Part shown: piece by piece, positions 51,588-62,781 of the stretch
How positions within the stretch are numbered: the stretch's first letter is position 1
Layout: every line of letters begins with the position of its first letter
Origin: Phycicoccus jejuensis
GTDB lineage: Bacteria > Actinomycetota > Actinomycetes > Actinomycetales > Dermatophilaceae
NCBI RefSeq assembly: GCF_000720925.1
Contig: NZ_JOEE01000002.1
Coordinates: 434,001-498,000, forward strand
DNA length: 64,000 nucleotides
Direction of reading: 5' to 3'
Made by a program: the position numbers and the translations under genes
Notes under the pieces: model-generated
Database searches by the model: none
Told to the model about the DNA's origin: nothing
The model's input: the letters and a program-made list of their open reading frames with translations, nothing else

Positions 51588-53606
51588 CTACTCGGCGACG
51601 AAGACCGACACCTCGCTGTCGACCGTCCAGTACACCTGCACCGCCACCCTCGACGCGGGGTGCGTCTCGACCAGGGCCGAGCCCTCGTCGGGGTGGAAGG
51701 TGAGCCGGGGGTGGCGGTAGACGGCCTTGCGCTCGGCGACGTCGTCGAGGAAGCGGGCGACCCGCACCTGGGCGCCGGAGCGCCGGACCACCCACAGGTC
51801 CCAGTCGTCGTGCCGGGTGAGGCGGGCGTCGACCAGGTCGCGCAGCGGCAGCCGGCCCGTGAAGCCGGCGGGTCCGCTCGCCTCGAGCGGGACCTCCACG
51901 GCGACCTCGACGGCACCCCGGCGCACGGCGCGGAGCGTGACCCCGGGGTCCTCGTCCCACGCCCGACCGTGCGGCTCGAGGTCGAGGACGAGGACGGAGC
52001 CCTCGAACCGCGTCCCGGTGCACTCGACGTGCGACTCGCGGGTCCACGACCGCACGGCGAGGAAGCCGTCGGCCGTGCGGTACGGCAGCAGCACGCTCAG
52101 GGGCCCCCGCTCCTGCGGCGGGGCGAGCAGGGCCCGGGCGTCGATGAACGCGTCGAGGCGGACGGCCTCCCTGCCCTCGACGAGGTACGCGTTCCACCGC
52201 CCGTCCGGCAGTGCCTCGGCCACCTCGCAGACGGGGGCCTCCGGCGGGCCGGTGAACGGGTAGGTCCGCCTCGACCGGTCGACGCGGCTCCTCAGCAGGA
52301 GCGTGGACCCGGGCGTCCAGCCGGCCGGGGGGTGCACACGCAGGCGGCCGTGCTCGGCGACGACGCTCGCCTTGGGGGGCGAGGCGTCGACGGGGCCGGC
52401 GACCGGCTCTTCGCGTCGTCGGGCGAGGCGCCCGAGGACCGAGCGGACCGACCGCATCGAGGGGCGACGCGGGAGGTCGGCCGCCAGCTCGTCGAACAGG
52501 GCCTCGTACCGGTCGACGACGGCGGGGGTGAGGAACCGGTGCGAGGAGGCCTCGGCGGCCGCGCCCATCCGCTGCCGGAGTGCGGTGTCGCGCATGAGGA
52601 CACGTAGCCGGTCCGCGAGGGCCTCGACGTCGCCGACCGGCACGAGGTAGCCGTTCTCGCCGTCGGCGACGAGCTCGCGCGGACCCCAGGGGGCGTCGGT
52701 GGAGACGACGGGCAGGCCCGCCCGCATCGCCTCGACGATGGTCATCCCGAACGACTCGTGCGTCGAGCTCGACGCCGCGATGGACCCCTTGACCCACTCG
52801 ACCTCGAGCGGGGCCACCCGCCCCATGAGCAGGACCCGGTCGTGCAGGTCGAGCCGGGCGACGAGCGCCCGCAGCGCGTCGCGGCGCTCGCCGTCGCCGT
52901 AGATGCGCAGGGTCCACTCGGGCAGCTCGTCTGCGACGAGCGCGAAGGCGCGCACGAGGACGTCGTATCGCTTGACGACGTCGAGGCGCCCCGCGGCGAC
53001 CACGAGGGGCTGCTCGCACGTGGACGGGGCGACGACGGCCCCCGGGACGGCGTTCGCGATGGCCTCGACGCGGTGCCCGGGGACGAGGCCGCGCAGCCAC
53101 GTCGCCTCGCTCGCGGTGAGCGTCACCGACGCGCTGAGCCCCGGGTAGGCGGCGCGCAGGGCGTCGACGACGCCCGGCGCCATGAGGTCGTGCGTCATGT
53201 GCTCCTGCGCGATGCGCAGCGCGCGCGGGTGGCCATGGCGAGCGATGAGGAGGTTGAGCGAGGGCCGAGTCCCGATGACGACGTCGCTGCGGCCGGCCGC
53301 GAGGTGCTCGACGATCCGCTCGTCGGTGAGCGCGTTGTACTGGCCGTAGTACTCCTCGTCCGGGGGCACGAGCCGTGAGCGCTCGGTGCGTCGCGGGTCA
53401 GCGGCGTCCGGTCGGCCCCGGCGCAGGTCGAGCAGCGGGCGGACCGTGTACGTCCCGGCCGGGTCCTGGTGGCAGTGGTCCTGCCGCCGCACGACCGAGA
53501 CGACCTCGACCTCGTGCCGCTCCGCGAGCCCCAGGGCGAGGTTGTGGACCGCGGTGTTCGTGCCGCCGACGCCGTAGTAGTTCTGGATGAGGAACTCGAT
53601 CCTCAC
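51588..53606 (-). CDS. Glycosyltransferase family 4 protein with C-terminal sugar-associated domain
   Basis: A 672-residue protein. The GT4 (GT-B fold) part is at about 1-375: YGVGGTNTAVHNLA at the N-terminus, VVAAGRLDVVKRYDVLVRAFA and the donor-site motif THESFGMTIVEAMRAGLPVVST. The last 280 residues form one or two beta-rich domains common in Stealth/teichoic-type capsule clusters; their function is unclear. GTG at 53606 overlaps the stop of the upstream Stealth gene, so the three genes form an operon for a phosphosugar surface polymer. Confidence 0.9.
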   Translation of the reverse strand: MRIEFLIQNYYGVGGTNTAVHNLALGLAERHEVEVVSVVRRQDHCHQDPAGTYTVRPLLDLRRGRPDAADPRRTERSRLVPPDEEYYGQYNALTDERIVEHLAAGRSDVVIGTRPSLNLLIARHGHPRALRIAQEHMTHDLMAPGVVDALRAAYPGLSASVTLTASEATWLRGLVPGHRVEAIANAVPGAVVAPSTCEQPLVVAAGRLDVVKRYDVLVRAFALVADELPEWTLRIYGDGERRDALRALVARLDLHDRVLLMGRVAPLEVEWVKGSIAASSSTHESFGMTIVEAMRAGLPVVSTDAPWGPRELVADGENGYLVPVGDVEALADRLRVLMRDTALRQRMGAAAEASSHRFLTPAVVDRYEALFDELAADLPRRPSMRSVRSVLGRLARRREEPVAGPVDASPPKASVVAEHGRLRVHPPAGWTPGSTLLLRSRVDRSRRTYPFTGPPEAPVCEVAEALPDGRWNAYLVEGREAVRLDAFIDARALLAPPQERGPLSVLLPYRTADGFLAVRSWTRESHVECTGTRFEGSVLVLDLEPHGRAWDEDPGVTLRAVRRGAVEVAVEVPLEASGPAGFTGRLPLRDLVDARLTRHDDWDLWVVRRSGAQVRVARFLDDVAERKAVYRHPRLTFHPDEGSALVETHPASRVAVQVYWTVDSEVSVFVAE

Positions 53607-55168
53607 GACGCGTCCGCCCCTGCCTCCCACGGTGCGGGCGCCGGGTAGTAGGCCTCGAAGAACTCCCGCAGGCGTCGGGTCTGGGCCTCGAGCTCCTCGT
53701 CGGCCGAGAAGGCGTCGTTGAGGCAGAACGTGTCCCAGTCACGCCGGGCGAGCAGCCGCTGGAGGCGCGCGGACAGGTCGGGCACCGCCAGCTGGATGTA
53801 CCCGTAGCGGACCGAGCCGCGGGTGCCCCGGCCGGTGAGGAACGAGTAGTACTGGTGGAACGAGGACGTGAACGAGTGGTCCGAGGGGCTGCGGAAGCGG
53901 CTGGCGGCCGTCACCTCGTAGGCCTGCGGGTAGCGCTCCTGCATCTCCTCCAGCACGCTGCGGCGCAGGGCGTAGGGGACGTGCTGCATCGACTGGACGA
54001 TGACCGGGCCGAAGTCCCGCTCCAGCAGGGCGCGGTTGTTCTTGCACGCGGCGTCGACCGGGGTGTCGAGCCCGGTGATCGGGCCCTGGGGGATCCGCGA
54101 CATCGACGGGAAGTGCATGCTCAGGCCGTTGGCGTGGAAGAACGCGTTGGGCACCACCGGCCGCCCGAAGAACATGTCGTCGTTGAGGTAGAGGAAGTGC
54201 TCGCTCAGGCCCTCGATGTGGTGCAGCTGGCTCTCGATGGCGTGCGAGTTGTAGGTCGGCAGCCACGACGCCCGCTCGAAGACCTCGCGGTGGTCGACGA
54301 CCTCGACCCGCGGGTGGTCGACGAGCCACGCCGGCCGCTGGTCGTCGGTGACGACGAAGATCTTGCGCACCCACGGTGCGTACTGGTCGACCGAGCGCAG
54401 CGAGTACCGCAGCTCGTCCCGGCTCAGGTAGCGCGCCGACGAGGACGACTCCGCGTGGTAGGCCTCGCCGAGCGTCTCGGCCCGGCGTCGGCCCCATGCG
54501 GGGTCCGTGCCGTCGACCCAGGTGTAGACGAGGTCGATCGGGAAGGTGACGTCCTCCGGGAGCCGGACCGCCATGTCCGGGTGCGTGGGCACCTGCGACC
54601 CCGACGTCGCGGGCACCGGTGCCAGGCGCGAGTAGGCGTCGGCGTCGACCGGGACCAGGGGGGCGTCCGCCAGCCGCAGGCTCACCCGGTTCGGGCGCGG
54701 CCCGACGAGGTCGCCGTGGTCGCCCCGGGTCCAGAACTCGACGTCGCACCCGTGGTCCGGGCCGAGGACCGTGGCGCCGGCAGCATCGGTCTGGAACCAC
54801 GCCAGGCGCAGGACCCGGGCGTCCGCGAGCCGCCGCCACGTGGCGGGGTCCGACCCGTCCATCAGGCGGTGCTGGCCCACGTCGTGCGGGACGACCTGAC
54901 GGACGTAGGCGACCGGGCTCGCGGCGAGGCCGGCCAGCGCGTCGAGCGCGCGCTCGCGGTCGACGTCGTCCACACCCACCGCGCTGGCGAGGTCGTGCAG
55001 CCCACGCACGGCGAAGTGGCGCACCCCCGCGGCGGTGAGCGCCTCGGACACCATCACGAGGTTGCGCCGGCGCGCGCCGAGCGGCGAGAGACCCGGAGCG
55101 ACGAGCGCCGTCCAGTCCTGCATCTCGTGGTGGACGACCGTCGAGGCCGGGTGGGAGGTGGGCGGCAT
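53603..55168 (-). CDS. Stealth-family capsular polysaccharide phosphotransferase 1
   Basis: A 521-residue protein. Stealth conserved regions are IDLVYTWVDGTDPAW (CR1, about 213-227), YLSRDELRYSLRSVDQYAPWVRK (CR2), YNSHAIESQLHHIEGLSEHFLYLNDDMFFG (CR3) and LNDAFS near the end (CR4). Stealth enzymes transfer hexose-1-phosphate or similar units when building cell-surface phosphoglycans. AAGGAG lies five bases before the ATG. The first 200 residues are a variable N-terminal region. The paralogue directly upstream shares the same order. Confidence 0.93.
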   Translation of the reverse strand: MPPTSHPASTVVHHEMQDWTALVAPGLSPLGARRRNLVMVSEALTAAGVRHFAVRGLHDLASAVGVDDVDRERALDALAGLAASPVAYVRQVVPHDVGQHRLMDGSDPATWRRLADARVLRLAWFQTDAAGATVLGPDHGCDVEFWTRGDHGDLVGPRPNRVSLRLADAPLVPVDADAYSRLAPVPATSGSQVPTHPDMAVRLPEDVTFPIDLVYTWVDGTDPAWGRRRAETLGEAYHAESSSSARYLSRDELRYSLRSVDQYAPWVRKIFVVTDDQRPAWLVDHPRVEVVDHREVFERASWLPTYNSHAIESQLHHIEGLSEHFLYLNDDMFFGRPVVPNAFFHANGLSMHFPSMSRIPQGPITGLDTPVDAACKNNRALLERDFGPVIVQSMQHVPYALRRSVLEEMQERYPQAYEVTAASRFRSPSDHSFTSSFHQYYSFLTGRGTRGSVRYGYIQLAVPDLSARLQRLLARRDWDTFCLNDAFSADEELEAQTRRLREFFEAYYPAPAPWEAGADAS

Positions 55169-55203
55169 GGGGGCTCCTTGCGGGGGCGGCGGCAGGGCCC
55201 GGC

Positions 55204-56925
55204 TCAGTCGCGCTCGAAGGAGCTCTTGAGGGGGAAGTAGGCCTGGAGGAAGTCGCGGACGATCTTCGCCTGCGCGGCGGGGTCGAGGCGGCTCGAGTCG
55301 TGGTCGTTGAGGCAGAAGACGTCGAAGTTGCGCTCGTCGAGCAGCCCGGTGAGGCGCGCGGGCGTGTCGTCCTTGGCGATGTCGGCGTAGAAGTAGCGCA
55401 GCCGGCCGGGGACGGCCCGCCCGGTGAGGTAGCCGTAGTAGTGCCCGAGCGAGGCGGCGACCGAGACGTCCATCGGGCTGCGGAACTGCGCGCGGGAGGT
55501 GGCGCGGAACTCGTCGGAGAAGCGCTGCTCGAGGTCGGTCATCGTCGAGCGGCGCAGCGCGTGCGGGACGTGCCAGAACTTGTTCGCGATGGTCACGCCG
55601 TACGCCTCGGCGAGCAGGTCGCGGTTGCGCTTGGCCGCGCTCATCACCGGCGCGTCCTCGGCCGAGGGGTGGCCCAGGCCGATCTTCGCCTTCGACATGT
55701 GGAACGTGCTCAGCCCGTTGGCCACGAAGAAGTGCGTGGGGCTGACCGGGCGCGCGAAGAACACGTCGTCGTTGAGGTAGAGGTACTGCTCGCTCAGGCC
55801 CTCGATGTGGTGCAGCTGGGTCTCGATGGCGTGCGAGTTGAACGTCGGCAGCCGGCCGCGGTCACCGAACAGCTCGCGGTGCGACACGACGGTGACGCGC
55901 GGGTTGTCGGTGTCGAGCCACTCCGGGACCTGGTCGTCGGTCACGAGGTAGACGTGGCGCACCCAGTCGGCGTACATGTCGAGCGAGCGCATCGAGAAGC
56001 GCAGCTCGTCGCGGGAGACGAAGCGGCTGGGGTTGGTGGCCAGGGCGTGCAGCTCCCCGGCGTCGCCGCCGCGCTGCTCGAGGGTGCGGGCCTTGCGCTC
56101 CAGCCAGGCCGGGTCGCTGCCGTCGACCCACGTGTAGACGACGTCGACCGGGAACTGGACGGACTGGACGTGGGGGTACCGGACCGAGGCGAGGGTCGGC
56201 CGCTCGGTGTCGCCGATGCGCCGCGGCGTCGTCTCCTGCTCGTCGGGGGTGATGAGGTCGATCCAGCGGTTGACGCGGGGCGCGACGAGCGTGCCGGCCG
56301 GGATCGGCTCGCCGTTCTCGGCCGCGGGCCGGTCCGAGGAGGCCACCGGCCAGAACTCGAGGTCGCAGCCGAGCGCCGGACCGCCGATGAAGCGGCCGTC
56401 CGGGCTCGCGTAGGCCCGGAAGACCCGCACGACCTTGGCCCGGCGCGGGAGGGTCTGCGGACGCACCACCCGGACGCCGCGCACCTGCTGGCCCCCGACC
56501 CGGCCCACGTAGACCACGTCACCGCGGCACGCGGCCGCGAGCGCCCTGAGGGCCTGCGCCCGGTTCGGCTGCCGGACGACGACGACGCGGCGGGTGCCCG
56601 GCTCGGCGTCGAGGACGAAGTAGGGGACGTCGGCCGCCTCGAGGGCGTCGGCGACGACCGCGAGGTTGGCGTCGAGCACGTCGCCGGCGCGGAAGGACTC
56701 GACCTGCTTGGCGACGTAGACCTGCCCGGCGACGGTCACCGCGCTCCAGCCGCGGCGGTGCTGGGCGACGCGGGCCTTGGCGGAGGTCTCGCGCAGGTCC
56801 CGCACGGCCCGCTGGGGGAGGGTGCGCCCGTTGGCGACGTCGCGGATCTGGCGCCAGACCGGGTCGGGGACGTGGGCGCGGACCCACTCGCGGGCGGGCA
56901 CGGGGACGGCTCGGGCCAGGCGCAT
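55204..56925 (-). CDS. Stealth-family capsular polysaccharide phosphotransferase 2
   Basis: A 573-residue paralogue of the next gene. CR1 is VDVVYTWVDGSDPAW (about 267-281), CR2 FVSRDELRFSMRSLDMYADWVRHVY, CR3 FNSHAIETQLHHIEGLSEQYLYLNDDVFFA, CR4 FCLNDHDS. The N-terminal 260 residues are longer than in the partner and hold a nucleotidyl-like variable domain (YVAKQVESFRAGDVLDANLAVV). It starts at 56925 and is first in the three-gene minus-strand operon. Two unequal Stealth copies in tandem suggest a polymer with alternating units (inference). Confidence 0.93.
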   Translation of the reverse strand: MRLARAVPVPAREWVRAHVPDPVWRQIRDVANGRTLPQRAVRDLRETSAKARVAQHRRGWSAVTVAGQVYVAKQVESFRAGDVLDANLAVVADALEAADVPYFVLDAEPGTRRVVVVRQPNRAQALRALAAACRGDVVYVGRVGGQQVRGVRVVRPQTLPRRAKVVRVFRAYASPDGRFIGGPALGCDLEFWPVASSDRPAAENGEPIPAGTLVAPRVNRWIDLITPDEQETTPRRIGDTERPTLASVRYPHVQSVQFPVDVVYTWVDGSDPAWLERKARTLEQRGGDAGELHALATNPSRFVSRDELRFSMRSLDMYADWVRHVYLVTDDQVPEWLDTDNPRVTVVSHRELFGDRGRLPTFNSHAIETQLHHIEGLSEQYLYLNDDVFFARPVSPTHFFVANGLSTFHMSKAKIGLGHPSAEDAPVMSAAKRNRDLLAEAYGVTIANKFWHVPHALRRSTMTDLEQRFSDEFRATSRAQFRSPMDVSVAASLGHYYGYLTGRAVPGRLRYFYADIAKDDTPARLTGLLDERNFDVFCLNDHDSSRLDPAAQAKIVRDFLQAYFPLKSSFERD

Positions 56926-57096
56926 GCCGGACTGCTCCTCTCCCCCGGGTGGTGACCTGCGCCGTCACCCCGACGGCGCGCGCCCATGATAGGCGGTTGT
57001 TTGGCCTGCGACCGCCCGGGTCAGGGGCGTGCCGCGAGCTCGTCGTCGACCGACCGCCGGGGAGCGCTCCCCATCGTCGGGGTCGGCGGCGCGGTC

Positions 57097-57102
57097 TAGG
57101 CT
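57097..57102 (+). promoter_or_regulatory. -10 element before the signalling operon
   Basis: TAGGCT, 39 bases before the ATG at 57142, with a GAGGGGG ribosome site nine bases before that start. Confidence 0.45.
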
Positions 57103-57141
57103 CGGTCGGTCACCTGCCGCCGTCCGAGGGGGAACCGTCTG

Positions 57142-57618
57142 ATGCCCGTGGTCGCGTATCCCTCCCGGGTCCGCCCGGCGCCGCCCGCGCTGCGGCTCGA
57201 GGTCCCCGACGGCTGGTCGTGCCCGCCGCCCGGGGACGCGCTCGTCCGCGTCGTCGGCCGGGGCAGCGCCGGTGACGAGGTCGTCGTCGAGGTCCGGCAC
57301 CGGGTCGAGGCGCCGGACGCCGTCGCCGGGACGGTCGCGTCCTCCGTCGCCGCGGCGGCCGCCGGCGCATCGGGGGAGGTCGAGGAGGTGTTCCTCGTCG
57401 AGATCGCCGACCGCGAGTGGACCGCGCACAACGTCTCCCGGGACGAGGCCGACGGCCCCGTCGTCGAGGTGCACCTCGTGGCCGTGGTGGGTGCCGACGA
57501 CGACGCCGTCTCGGCGGTGCACGTGCGCGGCCGGGTGTCGGGCGAGGGCCTGGACGACGACTACGACCTCCTCCAGCAGGTCCTCGAGTCCGTCGTCGTC
57601 GACGGGGTGGACGCGTGA
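57142..57618 (+). CDS. Unknown protein at head of the PP2C/FHA/kinase operon
   Basis: A 158-residue soluble protein, no signal or membrane segment. It has an alternating strand pattern (LRLEVPDGWSCPPPGDALVRVVG, VVVEVRHRV, VEEVFLVEIADREWTAHNV, VVEVHLVAVVGADDDAVSAVHVRG) ending in a helix with LLQQVLESVVV. The overall pattern resembles LpqN/PsbP-like folds, without certainty. Its stop overlaps the PP2C start (GTGA), so it is coupled to the phosphatase. It is divergent from the Stealth operon with about 215 bases between. Confidence 0.82.
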   Translation: MPVVAYPSRVRPAPPALRLEVPDGWSCPPPGDALVRVVGRGSAGDEVVVEVRHRVEAPDAVAGTVASSVAAAAAGASGEVEEVFLVEIADREWTAHNVSRDEADGPVVEVHLVAVVGADDDAVSAVHVRGRVSGEGLDDDYDLLQQVLESVVVDGVDA

Positions 57619-58424
57619 GGGCCGGGCGGGTGCTGCGCGGCAGCTCGATGCTCGTGCGCTCCGGGCGGGCCACCGACGTCGGCCGGGTGCGCGAGCACAA
57701 CGAGGACAGCCTCGTCGCGGCCAGCCGGGTGTTCGCCGTGGCCGACGGGATGGGTGGCCACGCCGCCGGCGAGGTCGCCTCCCGCATCGTCGTCGAGACG
57801 CTCGGCGAGCTCGAGGAGCACCCGCCGACCAGCGCCGACGACGTGAGCGCCGCGCTGCGCGAGGCGAACCGGCGCATCCTCGACACCGTCGATGCCGACC
57901 CCGCGAAGCGCGGCATGGGCACGACCGCGACCGGCGTCGTGGTCGTCGACACCGGCGGGCGCGAGCAGTGGGTCGTCTTCAACGTCGGCGACTCCCGGGT
58001 CTACCGGCTCGCCGACCACCGGATGCACCAGGTGACGCGCGACCACTCCGAGGTGCGCGAGCTCGTGGACGCCGGGCTGCTCGACCCGTCGGAGGTCGCG
58101 ACGCACCCGCTGCGCAACGTCATCACGCGCTCGCTCGGCACCGACCCCGCGCCCCGCGTGGACGTGTGGGTGCTGGCGCCGACGCCGGGGGAGCGGTTCG
58201 TCATCTGCAGCGACGGGCTGAGCAACGAGCTCGACGACCGGGACATCATGGTGCTGGCGCGCCAGTACGCTGACCCCCAGACAGCAGCCGACGAGCTCGT
58301 CGGTGCCGCCGTGCGGGCCGGGGGACGCGACAACGTGTCCGTCGTGGTCGTGGCCGTCGACCCCGGAGAGGACGACGACGACGACGCGGACACCGCACCG
58401 CGCGCCGGCCTGCACCGACCCTGA
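57615..58424 (+). CDS. PP2C-family serine/threonine phosphatase
   Basis: A 269-residue phosphatase with the metal-binding motifs REHNEDS, FAVADGMGGHAAGE, NVGDSRVYRL, ICSDGLSNEL and GGRDNVSVV in order. Unlike PstP there is no membrane segment, so it acts in the cytosol. It is placed directly before FHA and kinase genes and most likely reverses their phosphorylation. GTG at 57615 overlaps the previous stop; MLVRSGRATDVG a little downstream is an alternative start. Confidence 0.94.
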   Translation: MRAGRVLRGSSMLVRSGRATDVGRVREHNEDSLVAASRVFAVADGMGGHAAGEVASRIVVETLGELEEHPPTSADDVSAALREANRRILDTVDADPAKRGMGTTATGVVVVDTGGREQWVVFNVGDSRVYRLADHRMHQVTRDHSEVRELVDAGLLDPSEVATHPLRNVITRSLGTDPAPRVDVWVLAPTPGERFVICSDGLSNELDDRDIMVLARQYADPQTAADELVGAAVRAGGRDNVSVVVVAVDPGEDDDDDADTAPRAGLHRP

Positions 58425-58436
58425 CAGGAGCCGACC

Positions 58437-61435
<2,999 letters not shown>

Positions 61436-61481
61436 CGCCTAGCCTGTCGATGCCGACTTCCCTGCGAGAGAGGACGACCCG

Positions 61482-62198
61482 ATGGGGGTGACCGTCGACT
61501 ACTGCGGCGAGCTGTACGTGGCGCCGGAGGACCGCCCGATGACGATCGGCCGGGTGGCCGACGTCGAGGTCGACGACAACCCGTACCTGCACCGCGTCTT
61601 CCTCCAGGTGCACCACGAGCACGGGCTCTGGTGGCTGACCAACGTCGGGTCCACGCTCACCGCGACGGTCGCCGACAAGAAGGGTCTGTTCCAGGCCTGG
61701 CTGAGCCCCGGCGCGCGCATCCCGCTCGCGCTCGAGGCGTTCACCGTGTGGTTCACCGCCGGGCCGACGACGTACGACTTCGACGTGCTCGTCGACGACA
61801 CCCCGTTCGTGTCGGTCGAGACCGCGGCGGAGCCCGAGCCGGAGGGCTCCGGTGCGCAGACGACCGTCGGCCGGATCTCCATGACCCCGGACCAGAAGCT
61901 GCTCGTCGTCGCGCTCTGCGAGAGCTTCCTGCGCACGACGTACGCCGGTGGGGGACAGATCCCCTCGTCCGCCGACGCCGCTGCGCGTCTGGGGTGGACG
62001 ACGACGAAGTTCAACCGCAAGCTCGACAACGTCTGCCAGAAGCTCGCCGACGCCGGGACGCGTGGCCTCCACGGTGGCCCCGGCAAGCTCGCGAGCAACC
62101 GCAAGTCGCGCCTCGTCGAGCACGCCCTCTCGACCCGGATGGTCACCGAGGTCGACCTGCGCCTCCTCCCCGAGCCCGGCGCCGCCCCCACCCCCTGA
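61482..62198 (+). CDS. FHA-like domain protein with C-terminal winged-helix region
   Basis: A 238-residue cytosolic protein. The first 110 residues have an FHA-like outline (MTIGRVADVEVDDNPYLHRVFLQVHH, WWLTNVGSTLTATVADKKG), although the classic SxxH is YLHR. The C-terminal half is a winged-helix type DNA-binding region (TPDQKLLVVALCESFL, SADAAARLGWTTTKFNRKLDNVC). This suggests a phospho-controlled transcription factor; I know this architecture only from actinobacterial FHA-kinase clusters. TAGCCT precedes the start by about 35 bases. Confidence 0.85.
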   Translation: MGVTVDYCGELYVAPEDRPMTIGRVADVEVDDNPYLHRVFLQVHHEHGLWWLTNVGSTLTATVADKKGLFQAWLSPGARIPLALEAFTVWFTAGPTTYDFDVLVDDTPFVSVETAAEPEPEGSGAQTTVGRISMTPDQKLLVVALCESFLRTTYAGGGQIPSSADAAARLGWTTTKFNRKLDNVCQKLADAGTRGLHGGPGKLASNRKSRLVEHALSTRMVTEVDLRLLPEPGAAPTP

Positions 62199-62210
62199 CC
62201 CACGCGCCTC

Positions 62211-62238
62211 GACATTTCGGGGTCACCCCGAAATGTCG
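62211..62238. terminator. Terminator after the FHA-winged helix gene
   Basis: A perfect 12-base stem (62211-62222 with 62227-62238) and four-base loop begins 13 bases after the stop codon. Confidence 0.8.
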
Positions 62239-62292
62239 ACGAGACAAGACTTCCGAGCCGGGGTTTCGCGGACGAACCCCTGTGTCACCGAG

Positions 62293-62462
62293 AAGCCCGC
62301 ACGTGCGGGCTTTTGGTGGTCCGCGTCGGGTGCGGACAGCGACAACCCCGCACGTGCGGGCTTTTCGTGCTCCGGGTCGAGTGCGGACAGCGACAACCCC
62401 GCACGTGCGGGCTTTTCGTGGTCCGGGTCGGGTGTGGACAGCGACAACCCCGCACGTGCGGG
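62293..62462. repeat. 51-bp tandem repeat array with CACGTG palindromes, copy 2
   Basis: Four palindromes of the form CCGCACGTGCGG are centred at 62302.5, 62353.5, 62404.5 and 62455.5, each 51 bp apart. The first extends to a 20-base palindrome (62293-62312). Spacers are nearly the same and end in GGACAGCGACAA, matching the GACAGCGATAA of the oriC array. Orientation is the same as at oriC. The surrounding 62,239-62,781 holds no gene. Confidence 0.9.
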
Positions 62463-62781
62463 CACAGGGCGGAGGGGCATCCGACCGCGTCGCCGCGCCT
62501 CGGACCGGGCTACACCGCAGTAACTGCCGTGATCGCAACACGTATTGCGGTGTAGCGCGCGACAGGGCCGGCGCGGGCGGCTGACCTGCGGACTCGTCAC
62601 CCCCCGGCACCCGTGGGGGTATCGACGACGCCCGACGGGCCCGGATGCCCCGGCAGCACTCGGGGAGTGCTCCCCTCCGGACCGGGCCTGACGCCCCGCG
62701 TTCTCTGGTTACTCTGGACGAGCCGGGGTGGTGGACGGGGCCGCTCGGGGGAGCAGACCAGCACAGGACGAGGAGCCGCAC

